This document shows positions 1 through 7,752 of a DNA stretch of 8,253 bases, one piece after another. Below the pieces are notes generated by a model. The model ran no database searches and was not told the origin of the DNA. It saw only the letters and a list, made by a program, of their open reading frames with translations. This stretch comes from an uncultured beta proteobacterium (lineage in GTDB: Bacteria; Pseudomonadota; Gammaproteobacteria; Burkholderiales; Burkholderiaceae_C): the NCBI GenBank assembly GCA_903870955.1, contig CAIQEX010000045.1, forward strand, positions 1 through 8,253. The letters run 5' to 3'. Position 1 is the first letter of the stretch. The number at the start of each line of letters is the position of its first letter. Made by a program: the position numbers and the translations under genes.

Positions 1-836
<836 letters not shown>

Positions 837-891
837 GGGGCAGGGCAAAGGGTGGGAAGGCGCCGCAAAAGGCGTCAGAATCCGGTGAAAT
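837..891. promoter_or_regulatory. Divergent argH / algZ-like intergenic region
   Basis: Only 55 bases separate the two divergent start codons, so both promoters must lie here and probably reach into the opposite coding region. I cannot assign convincing -35/-10 pairs. Visible elements are a CGCC (861-864) / GGCG (871-874) inverted repeat around GCAAAA, two copies of AAGGCG (857-862, 869-874), and GGTGA at 884-888 only three bases before the ATG at 892, too close for a normal ribosome site. An A+T-rich patch continues into the first codons of the kinase (about 886-915) and could hold the argH -10 region. That a regulatory region exists is inferred from gene orientation; the individual sites are speculative. 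Confidence 0.4.
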
Positions 892-1929
892 ATGGAAGAT
901 ACCCAAATATTATCGACGCTTCAGGACCTGGCACCCAACCCCGAGCCGGTGCCACCGGCACCCGCTCTGGTTTTTGATGCCTGCCAGACCGGCGTGGTGC
1001 TGCGAGCCGTGCTGTTTGTGGAGGCGGTAATCGCCGTGGTGGTGATGTTTGGCAGCCAGGGTTTGCAGGAATGGCTGCTGCGCACGTCGCTGGTCACCGG
1101 AGGTGCCTTGCCTGCGGTTCTCTCCTGGTTGTTGCTGGCCTGTTTGAGCAAACGGGTTCTGGCACGGATGAAGCCAGGCCTGCAGTATGTGCTGGCGGCC
1201 TTGTTGGGCGCGCTGGCGGCCACTTATGGTTGCGGTTTGCTGGCCATGACGGGACTTCTGGTGAGTCCGCCCTGGTTGGCCAGTGCCTGCAGTGGCTTGC
1301 TACTGTCCTCGGTGCTGATTACGGCGCTTGTGTTGCGTGCCAAAGGCCGCACACCCGCCAACACCGCTGCGCGCCTGACCGAGTTGCAATCCCGCATCCG
1401 GCCGCACTTTTTATTCAATACCCTGAACAGCGCAATTGCACTGGTCCGGGCCGAGCCGGCCAAAGCCGAGACCCTGCTGGAGGACTTGAGCGATCTGTTC
1501 CGGCATGCCCTGGTTGATCAGGGTGAATCCGTGACGCTGGCCGACGAGATCAGCCTGGCAAAGCGCTACCTGGCGATCGAGCAGGTGCGCTTCGGCGAGC
1601 GCCTGCAGATCGAATGGAGCCTGGACCCCAAGGCCGATGGCGCACGCCTGCCGCCCTTGCTGTTGCAGCCGCTGGTGGAAAACGCCGTACGCCATGGCGT
1701 GGAACCGAGTGAAGTCGGCGCACAGCTGCGTATTTCCACCCAACGGCGGGGCAAGTCCGTGGTGATCAAGGTCAGCAACACGGTGCCCGCCGGACCGGGG
1801 CCTGCAGGGGCTGGTGAGGCGCAACGCAATGTGCGCGAACGACTGGCTTTGTTGCACGATTTACAGGGTCAATTTCGCTGTGGCCAGAAGGACGGCGTCT
1901 ACCAGGTGCGCATGGAAGTGCCGCTATGA
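892..1929 (+). CDS. algZ: Membrane sensor histidine kinase, LytS/AlgZ (FimS) type
   Basis: 345-residue sensor kinase that should phosphorylate the response regulator encoded immediately downstream. Four hydrophobic helices at about 35-53, 66-85, 97-124 and 127-148 form the membrane sensor; the N-terminal 30 residues are proline-rich and there is no large periplasmic domain. The kinase part has the HPHFLFN-type histidine box of the LytS family ([11 protein letters not shown], His172 as phosphoacceptor), then the ATPase N-box [14 protein letters not shown] with Asn264. The glycine box is loose: [13 protein letters not shown] begins at Gly306, after a Pro/Gly-rich loop. Length and layout fit AlgZ/FimS of Pseudomonas, and so does the position between argH and an algR-like gene. 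The ATG at 892 has no good ribosome site, but I see no better in-frame start. The stop overlaps the next start by four bases (ATGA), indicating an operon with coupled translation. The symbol is given by homology and synteny; the signal sensed is unknown. Confidence 0.85.
   Translation: MEDTQILSTLQDLAPNPEPVPPAPALVFDACQTGVVLRAVLFVEAVIAVVVMFGSQGLQEWLLRTSLVTGGALPAVLSWLLLACLSKRVLARMKPGLQYVLAALLGALAATYGCGLLAMTGLLVSPPWLASACSGLLLSSVLITALVLRAKGRTPANTAARLTELQSRIRPHFLFNTLNSAIALVRAEPAKAETLLEDLSDLFRHALVDQGESVTLADEISLAKRYLAIEQVRFGERLQIEWSLDPKADGARLPPLLLQPLVENAVRHGVEPSEVGAQLRISTQRRGKSVVIKVSNTVPAGPGPAGAGEAQRNVRERLALLHDLQGQFRCGQKDGVYQVRMEVPL
1914..1918 (+). promoter_or_regulatory. Ribosome binding site of the algR-like gene
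   Basis: GGAAG lies inside the last codons of the kinase gene, seven bases before the ATG at 1926. This spacing is normal and supports that start, giving direct initiation in addition to coupling through the ATGA overlap. Confidence 0.6.
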
Positions 1930-2681
1930 CCGAAAAACTATTGCGCGTGCTTGTGGTCGATGACGAGGCATTGGCGCGCTCCCGCATGGCCACCTTGCTG
2001 GGCGACTGCCGCAACCCCGCCGCCTGCGTGGCGGCGCAAGCGGCACAGGCCGTGCAGGCCATGGAGCACCTGCAGCACCAGGCGTTTGATGTTTTGCTGC
2101 TGGATATACATATGCCGGGCACCGACGGCCTGCAACTGGCCCAGGCGCTGCGAGACCTGTCACTGCCACCGGCGTTGATTTTCGTCACGGCCCATGCCGA
2201 ACACGCGGTTCAGGCCTTTGAACTGGACGCAGTCGATTACCTCACCAAACCGGTTCGGCTGGAGCGTCTGCAGGCGGCGTTGCAAAAAGCGGAACGCTAC
2301 CTGCAAACGCGCGGCGCCTTGCAAGGTGATACGCAGCCGCAGGACTCGATCATCATTCAGGATCGAAACCGCACCGAGCGTTTGCCTTTGACTGAAGTTA
2401 TCTACTTCAAGGCTGAACTCAAATACATCACCGTGCGCACCGCAGCGCGGAGCTTTATTCTGGAAGGTTCTTTGAACGATCTGGAGGAAAAATATGGCGA
2501 TCGGTTTTTGCGCATCCACCGCAATGCGCTGATTTCCAAACGCGCCGCACGCGCGCTGGAGCGGCATCACGACCTTGAAGAAGGCGATGGTTGGGCGTTG
2601 CGCATGGACGGCGCGAGTGAATTGCTTTTTGTATCACGCAGACAGTTGGCAGCGGTGCGCGAAATGCTGGCAGCGCAATGA
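1926..2681 (+). CDS. algR: LytTR-family response regulator, AlgR type
   Basis: 251-residue two-component transcription regulator. The receiver domain spans about 6-120: acidic pocket Asp12-Asp13, phosphoacceptor Asp60 in DVLLLDIHMPGTDG, Thr88 in FVTAH and Lys108 in the TKP motif. A linker of about 20 residues leads to a LytTR DNA-binding domain at about 141-247, with VIYFKAELKYITV and the FLRIHRNALI signature. Members of this family bind paired direct repeats in promoters; Pseudomonas AlgR (nearly the same length, also directly after algZ) controls alginate synthesis and type IV pilus genes. No such target genes are in this window, so the regulon here cannot be stated. All phosphorylation residues are present, so it should be controlled by phosphorylation, most simply by the kinase upstream. 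Start ATG at 1926 has a GGAAG site seven bases upstream. Its TGA directly touches the next ATG at 2682. Confidence 0.88.
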   Translation: MTEKLLRVLVVDDEALARSRMATLLGDCRNPAACVAAQAAQAVQAMEHLQHQAFDVLLLDIHMPGTDGLQLAQALRDLSLPPALIFVTAHAEHAVQAFELDAVDYLTKPVRLERLQAALQKAERYLQTRGALQGDTQPQDSIIIQDRNRTERLPLTEVIYFKAELKYITVRTAARSFILEGSLNDLEEKYGDRFLRIHRNALISKRAARALERHHDLEEGDGWALRMDGASELLFVSRRQLAAVREMLAAQ

Positions 2682-4829
2682 ATGTATGTTAAAAAGCACA
2701 AAACAAAGCGCGAGAACAAAACGGCCATGCTTCAAACCACCGCGGAGATGGGTGCCCCGCTCGCACGCGATGCGGGTCCGGTAAGTCTGGTTGTTCTGGA
2801 TGAACGGGGTTTTATTTTGGCCAGCAACTCGGCTTGGCGCGAAAGTTCCAGCGCCTATGGCGGCGCTCCAAATAGCCCGCATGTCGGTAAAAACTACCTA
2901 GAAGTCTGCGACGTTGCCAGCGCAAACCAAGTGCCCGGTGCGCACGCGATGGCCGCGGGCATACGCGCGGTCATCGACGGTTCACAGAATACTTTTGCAA
3001 TCGAATACGCTTGTGAAATCGGCACCGAGACCTGCCATTTCAGGGGCCAGGTGACGCGACTCGAAGAAGGGGAGCAGATTCGCATCGTGGTTGCGCATGA
3101 AGACATCAGCGTGCGCCGACGCCTGCACGCTGAACTCGCGCAAGCCTTGGTGGAAGCGCGGGACGCCGAAGCACAGAAGACGCGTGCGCTGGCAAGCATG
3201 CGTCATGAGCAAGCGCAGTGGCAGGCCCTCATGGACAACCTGCCGGATCAAATCTTTTTTAAGGACCGGCAAAGTCGCTTTCTGCGACTCAATGCAGCCC
3301 TTGCCAAAAGGTACGGCATCGCTTCACCCTCCGAGGCAATTGGAAAATCGGATTCGGACTTTTATGCCGCTGATTTCTACCTTCAGACGGTGGCTGAAGA
3401 GCAGCGCATCATGGCCTCCGGCAAGGCTCGCTTAGGCGTGATCCAACAGGAAATTTGGCCAGACGGAACCAGGACCTGGAACAAATGCAGCAAGATGCCG
3501 TTTTACGATTCCGAAGGTCAATTGATTGGAACCTATGGCATCGCCACGGAAATTACCGAACTGCTGGAAACCCAGGACCGACTGCGTGAAAACAACGACA
3601 GCCTGGAGCAACGTGTCGCAGAGCGAACCCGTGACCTGGAGCAATTGAACGCCGTACTCGCGGTACAGGTCGGTGTGGCCGCAGAGGCCAGCCGGGCCAA
3701 GTCGGAATTTTTGGCCAATATGAGCCATGAAATTCGAACCCCGTTGAGCGCGATTTCGGGCATGGCCAAACTCATCGGCGTCGAACCCTTGTCGACAGGC
3801 CAGGCCGACAAATTGCGCAAATTGGAGTTGGCCGCCAAACACCTGAGTTCCACCGTCAACGACATCCTCGACCTGTCCAAGATCGAGGCCAACAAGTTGG
3901 TCCTTGAGCGCAGCCCGGTGCACGTCGAATCACTGATGGGCGAAATAGCGCGCATGGTTCAACACCGGGCGGAGGAGAAAGGCCTGCAGTTGAACGTGGT
4001 GACAAACGAGATGCCTAAAGGCTTGTTGGGGGACGCCACGCGCCTGGGCCAGGCACTTTTGAATTACGTCGGCAATGCGGTCAAATTCACCGCCAGTGGC
4101 AGCATCACGCTACGCGCCATGGTGGTCGAAGAATCACCAAACAGTGCGCTTCTGCGCTTTGAGGTGCAGGACACCGGTGAGGGCATGGCGGCGCAAAGCT
4201 TGGCAAAACTCTTTGAGCCCTTTGTACAGGCAGACAACACCACCACCCGTAGATTCGGCGGTTCGGGGTTAGGTTTGGCAATCACCAAAAAATTGATCGA
4301 AGCCATGGGCGGGGAAGTCGGGGTGCACAGCGAACTCGGGGTGGGTTCGACCTTCTGGTTCATCGCCAGACTTGACAGGGACGGCGAGGCCCAAGTTTCT
4401 GTACCCGGGACACCGGTTCTGGATGCCGCTCTGATTCTGAAAAAGGACTATGCCGGCAGGCGTGTCTTGCTGGTCGAAGACGACGAATTCAACCGCGAGA
4501 TTGGCAGCATTCTGCTGCTGGACGCGGGCCTGGAAGTGGACTTTGCCGAGGATGGTGCTGTCGCCGTGGAATTGGCGGGCCAGTTTGCCTATGCCTTGAT
4601 TTTGATGGACATGCAAATGCCCAACGTCGACGGCCTCGAGGCAAGTCGCAGAATTCGCGCGTCTGGACAAGGCTCGGAGGTGCCCATCGTTGCCTTGACT
4701 GCGAACGCCTTTTACGAAGACAAATTGCGTTGCCTGGAAGCCGGCATGGACGATTTTCTGACCAAGCCCGTGGACCCGTCGAGGCTGTACCAGGTGATTC
4801 TTGGTTTGTTCCAGAGCAGGGGCCGCTAA
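2682..4829 (+). CDS. Soluble PAS-PAS hybrid sensor histidine kinase with C-terminal receiver
   Basis: 715-residue hybrid kinase. Domains in order: basic N-terminal tail (2-14), PAS-like domain (about 32-146, ending VAHEDIS), helical linker, second PAS domain (about 180-296, NLPDQIFFKD to YGIATEITE), coiled coil (about 294-335), HisKA (about 339-405, SHEIRTPL with His349), HATPase (N-box Asn461 and Asn465; DTGEGM at 497-502; GGSGLGLA at 526-533) and receiver (about 594-712; Asp600/Asp601, phosphoacceptor Asp643 in MDMQMPNVDG, Lys695 in TKPV). There is no transmembrane helix or signal peptide, so it should sense a cytoplasmic cue; the ligand is not evident. All catalytic residues are present. 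No HPt domain follows the receiver and none is encoded in the window. The ATG at 2682 abuts the algR-like stop but lacks a ribosome site, so reinitiation is likely if it is used; ATGs at 2727 and 2748 are alternatives that lose only the tail. Probably co-transcribed with the AlgZ/AlgR-like pair. I do not recognise a named gene. Confidence 0.9.
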   Translation: MYVKKHKTKRENKTAMLQTTAEMGAPLARDAGPVSLVVLDERGFILASNSAWRESSSAYGGAPNSPHVGKNYLEVCDVASANQVPGAHAMAAGIRAVIDGSQNTFAIEYACEIGTETCHFRGQVTRLEEGEQIRIVVAHEDISVRRRLHAELAQALVEARDAEAQKTRALASMRHEQAQWQALMDNLPDQIFFKDRQSRFLRLNAALAKRYGIASPSEAIGKSDSDFYAADFYLQTVAEEQRIMASGKARLGVIQQEIWPDGTRTWNKCSKMPFYDSEGQLIGTYGIATEITELLETQDRLRENNDSLEQRVAERTRDLEQLNAVLAVQVGVAAEASRAKSEFLANMSHEIRTPLSAISGMAKLIGVEPLSTGQADKLRKLELAAKHLSSTVNDILDLSKIEANKLVLERSPVHVESLMGEIARMVQHRAEEKGLQLNVVTNEMPKGLLGDATRLGQALLNYVGNAVKFTASGSITLRAMVVEESPNSALLRFEVQDTGEGMAAQSLAKLFEPFVQADNTTTRRFGGSGLGLAITKKLIEAMGGEVGVHSELGVGSTFWFIARLDRDGEAQVSVPGTPVLDAALILKKDYAGRRVLLVEDDEFNREIGSILLLDAGLEVDFAEDGAVAVELAGQFAYALILMDMQMPNVDGLEASRRIRASGQGSEVPIVALTANAFYEDKLRCLEAGMDDFLTKPVDPSRLYQVILGLFQSRGR

Positions 4830-4847
4830 CGGCGTGCTCTGGTGCAA
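4806..4847. terminator. Stem-loop at the convergent junction of the hybrid kinase and ppc
   Basis: CCAGAGCA (4811-4818) pairs perfectly with TGCTCTGG (4835-4842). Inside it GCCG (4822-4825) pairs with CGGC (4830-4833) around a CTAA loop that contains the kinase TAA stop (4827-4829). Outside, TTGT (4806-4809) can pair with GCAA (4844-4847), including one wobble, after a T/T mismatch. Being an inverted repeat between convergent genes, it would fold in both transcripts. Neither side has a T-run, so it is not a textbook intrinsic terminator. It may instead protect mRNA 3' ends, or terminate in both directions with help from Rho or from transcription collision. Confidence 0.5.
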
Positions 4848-4851
4848 GGCC

Positions 4852-7716
4852 TCAACCGGTGTTTCTCAGTCCCGCCGCAATGCCGTTGATCGAGATGTGA
4901 ATCCCGCGCTGTACGCGCTCATCGGCAATACCGGCGCGGTAGCGGCGCACCAGTTCCACCTGCAGGTGATGCAACGGGTCGATATACGGGAAGCGGTGCT
5001 TGATGGAACGTTGCAATGATGCGTTGTTCGCCAGGCGTTGCTTCTCACCGGTGATTTGGTTCAGGGCTTGGGCCGTGGCATGCCATTCGGCTTCTATGGC
5101 ACTGAAAATCTTTTTGCGCAGCTTGGTGTCACCCACCAGTTCGGCATAGCGGGAAGCCAACGCCAGATCGCTCTTGGCCATGACCATGTCCATGTTGGAG
5201 AGCAGGGTCTTGAAGAACGGCCACTGCTTGTTCATTTTTTGCAGCAAAGCCACACGCTCTTTGTTTTGTGCCGGAGTGCCGCTGGAAATGAAGGCGTTCA
5301 CGGCCGAACCAAAGCCGAACCAACCCGGCAAGGTCAGGCGGCACTGGCCCCAGCTAAAGCCCCAGGGAATGGCGCGCAGGTCTTCAATGCGTTGCGACGC
5401 TTTGCGCGATGCCGGTCGTGAGCCGATGTTGAGTTCAGCAATTTCACGCAGCGGGGTAGAGCTGAAAAAATACTCGGTGAAGCCGGGTGTTTCATAGACC
5501 AGCGCGCGGTAGGCCGACATGCTGAGCTGCGACAACTCGGCAGCGGCGTCCAGATAGGCTTTGGTAGCCGACTTGGTGGGCTGCAAGAGCGTGGCTTCCA
5601 GCGTGGCCGCCACCAGCGTTTCCAGGTTGCGTCGGCCGATTTCAGGGTTGGCGTATTTGGAGCCGATGACTTCGCCCTGTTCGGTCAGGCGGATCTGGCC
5701 GCGTACTGTACCGGGGGGCTGGGCCAGAATGGCCTGGTAGCTCGGGCCGCCGCCACGCCCCACCGTGCCACCACGGCCATGGAACATGCGCAGCTTGATA
5801 TGGTGGTCTTTGTCCAAGGCTTCAAACAACTCGACCAGCGCGATCTCCGCGCGGTACAACTCCCAGTTGCTGGTAAAAATGCCGCCGTCCTTGTTGCTGT
5901 CCGAGTAGCCCAGCATGATGTCCTGCTCGCTGCCACTGCGCTTGACCAGTTCGGTCACGCCCGGCAGGGCATAAAAGTCGCGCATGATGGGGGCGGCATT
6001 GCGCAGGTCTTCAATGGTTTCAAACAGCGGCACGACGATCAGGTCGGAGTGTCCCTGGTCATCCAAAATGCCCTGCATCAGCCCGACTTCTTTTTGCAGC
6101 AGCAGGACTTCCAGCAGATCACTCACCGTTTCGGTGTGGCTGATGATGTAGTGGCGAATCGCCTCATGACCAAAACGCGAACGCATTTCTTTGGCCATTG
6201 TGAAAATGGCCAGTTCGGCATTCGCATGGGCCGAGTAGCTCGCACCATGCACACGCAGCGGACGCGCGTCATTCAGCATGCGCAGCAAAAGCAGGCGCTT
6301 GCCGGCTTCGTCCAGGGTCTGGTAGCTGGATTCGATGCGGGCCGTGGCCAGCAGTTCGGCGACTACCTCTTCATGTTTGTCAGAACTTTGACGCAAGTCC
6401 ACGGTGGCCAAATGGAAGCCAAACACTTCCACCGCACGAATCAACGGGTGCAGGCGTTGGGCTACCAGCGCGGCGCCGTGGTTTGCCTTCAGTGAATTTT
6501 CGATGACGCGAAGATCGGCCACAAAATCTTCCGCCACCGCGTAGGCATTTTGTGGTGCGACGGCGTGGCGCGTGGCCGTGGTGCCGGTAAGGTCTTCCAG
6601 TGTCGCTGCCAGGCGGGCGTAAACGCCGGTCAGGGCGCGGCGATAGGGTTCGTCTTTTCGGTGCGCATTGGTGTCTGGCGAGCGTTCGGCCAGTGCCAGC
6701 ATGTCTTCGGTGCAATGGTTGAGCAGGGCGCTGATGGACAGTTCGCCGCCTAAATAATGGACCTCGGTCAGGTAGTGGCGCAGTGCCACTTCGCTCTGGC
6801 GGCGCAAGGCGTATTCCAGCGTCTGCGCGCTGACGTTGGGGTTGCCATCGCGGTCGCCCCCGATCCACTGGCCCATGCGCAAAAAGGTATGCACGGGCTG
6901 CGTACCCAGCAGGTCTTCGAGCTCCGCGTACAGCTTGGGGATTTCACGCAAGAAGGTGGACTCGTAGTAGCTCAGCGCATTCTCGATCTCGTCCGCCACG
7001 GTGAGCTTGCTGTAGCGCAGCAAGCGGGTTTGCCAGAGTTGCATCACGCGGGCACGCATCTGGGCTTCGTTGGCTGCCAGTTCCTTGGGTGTGAGCGCAT
7101 CTTTTTTGCCCTCGAACGGGGCGGAGCGCTGTTTGATGTCATCGCGGCCCGTCAGCAATTGGGCAATGTCGCGCTCGGCATCCAGAATGCTCTTGCGTTG
7201 CACTTCCGTGGGGTGTGCAGTGAGCACTGGCGCAACGTAACTTTGGGCCAGGGTCTGCGAGATCACTCGGGGTGAAATGCCGGCCCAGCGCAGGCGCGAC
7301 AGGGCCACTTCAATGCTGCCTTCCTGCGTGTCGCCCGCGCGCTCGTGCACGGCTCGGCGCCGGATGTGGTGGCGGTCTTCCGCCAGATTGGCCAGATGCG
7401 AGAAATAAGTGAAGGCGCGAATCACGCTGACGGTCTGGTCACCGCTCAGGCTTTTGAGCAGTTTCTTGAGTGCTTTGTCGGCTTCCTGATCAGCGTCGCG
7501 ACGGAAGGCTACCGACAGTTTGCGAATCTGCTCGATCAGATCGAAGGCCTCTTCGCCCTCCTGCTCGCGAATCACGTCGCCCAAAATCCGGCCCAGAAAG
7601 CGGATGTCTTCCACCAGCGGGCGTTCGTTGTCTTTGTTGCGCTTGCTGGCAGCGGCAGCAGGCGTGGAGGCAGGGGCTGCAGGAGTGGGATTGTTCATGG
7701 GAGTCCATGCTAGCAT
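4852..7716 (-). CDS. ppc: Phosphoenolpyruvate carboxylase
   Basis: Anaplerotic cytoplasmic enzyme that joins bicarbonate to phosphoenolpyruvate to give oxaloacetate for the TCA cycle and aspartate-family amino acids. 954 residues, somewhat longer than the 883 of E. coli, and intact end to end. Diagnostic motifs: TAHPTE (His168), GGDRDGN (286-292), [10 protein letters not shown] (603-612, Lys609), [12 protein letters not shown] (645-656, Arg648) and the C-terminal GLRNTG. By eye, Lys848 in MAKSD and Asn952 match E. coli Lys773 and Asn881 of the aspartate inhibitory site, so feedback inhibition is likely retained. The first ~25 residues are Ala/Pro/Thr-rich and poorly conserved. Start choice: ATG at 7716 has GGAG ten bases upstream; the in-frame ATG at 7698 (Met7) has no ribosome site but gives a more usual N-terminus. 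Convergent with the hybrid kinase, divergent from hemC, and so probably a single-gene transcript. Confidence 0.96.
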   Translation of the reverse strand: MLAWTPMNNPTPAAPASTPAAAASKRNKDNERPLVEDIRFLGRILGDVIREQEGEEAFDLIEQIRKLSVAFRRDADQEADKALKKLLKSLSGDQTVSVIRAFTYFSHLANLAEDRHHIRRRAVHERAGDTQEGSIEVALSRLRWAGISPRVISQTLAQSYVAPVLTAHPTEVQRKSILDAERDIAQLLTGRDDIKQRSAPFEGKKDALTPKELAANEAQMRARVMQLWQTRLLRYSKLTVADEIENALSYYESTFLREIPKLYAELEDLLGTQPVHTFLRMGQWIGGDRDGNPNVSAQTLEYALRRQSEVALRHYLTEVHYLGGELSISALLNHCTEDMLALAERSPDTNAHRKDEPYRRALTGVYARLAATLEDLTGTTATRHAVAPQNAYAVAEDFVADLRVIENSLKANHGAALVAQRLHPLIRAVEVFGFHLATVDLRQSSDKHEEVVAELLATARIESSYQTLDEAGKRLLLLRMLNDARPLRVHGASYSAHANAELAIFTMAKEMRSRFGHEAIRHYIISHTETVSDLLEVLLLQKEVGLMQGILDDQGHSDLIVVPLFETIEDLRNAAPIMRDFYALPGVTELVKRSGSEQDIMLGYSDSNKDGGIFTSNWELYRAEIALVELFEALDKDHHIKLRMFHGRGGTVGRGGGPSYQAILAQPPGTVRGQIRLTEQGEVIGSKYANPEIGRRNLETLVAATLEATLLQPTKSATKAYLDAAAELSQLSMSAYRALVYETPGFTEYFFSSTPLREIAELNIGSRPASRKASQRIEDLRAIPWGFSWGQCRLTLPGWFGFGSAVNAFISSGTPAQNKERVALLQKMNKQWPFFKTLLSNMDMVMAKSDLALASRYAELVGDTKLRKKIFSAIEAEWHATAQALNQITGEKQRLANNASLQRSIKHRFPYIDPLHHLQVELVRRYRAGIADERVQRGIHISINGIAAGLRNTG

Positions 7717-7752
7717 TCAGAAAGAACTCCACGTTACAGATAGGTTACCGCA
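7717..7752. promoter_or_regulatory. Divergent ppc / hemC intergenic region
   Basis: Only 36 bases lie between the two start codons. On the minus strand GGAG (plus-strand bases 7727-7730) sits ten bases before the ppc ATG at 7716. On the plus strand AGG (7742-7744) sits eight bases before the hemC GTG. The gap is too short for two full sets of promoter elements plus leaders, so at least one promoter must lie inside the opposite gene. I found no convincing -35/-10 pair for either. Next to the gap, a 10-base palindrome (7707-7716) covers the upstream ppc start codon. Confidence 0.4.

Noticed and set aside
4269..4847. 192-residue minus-strand reading frame opposite the hybrid kinase, ending near ppc
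   Set aside because: Overlaps the ATPase glycine box and receiver coding sequence; no family resemblance, so a shadow.
4830..4851. Canonical Rho-independent terminator for the kinase or ppc
   Set aside because: The stem is present but there is no T-run after it on either strand, so only a stem-loop is claimed.
5779..6495. 238-residue plus-strand reading frame opposite ppc
   Set aside because: Antisense shadow of the conserved ppc core (its start lies in the codons for FHGRGG); no ribosome site or domain.
6757..7275. 172-residue plus-strand reading frame opposite ppc
   Set aside because: Also an antisense shadow, lying across the TAHPTE and GGDRDGN coding region, which is under protein-level constraint on the other strand.
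7490..7732. Minus-strand frame starting at the ATG at 7732, just upstream of ppc, overlapping its 5' end
   Set aside because: Considered as a leader peptide gene for ppc, but it runs out of frame through conserved ppc codons and has no good ribosome site.
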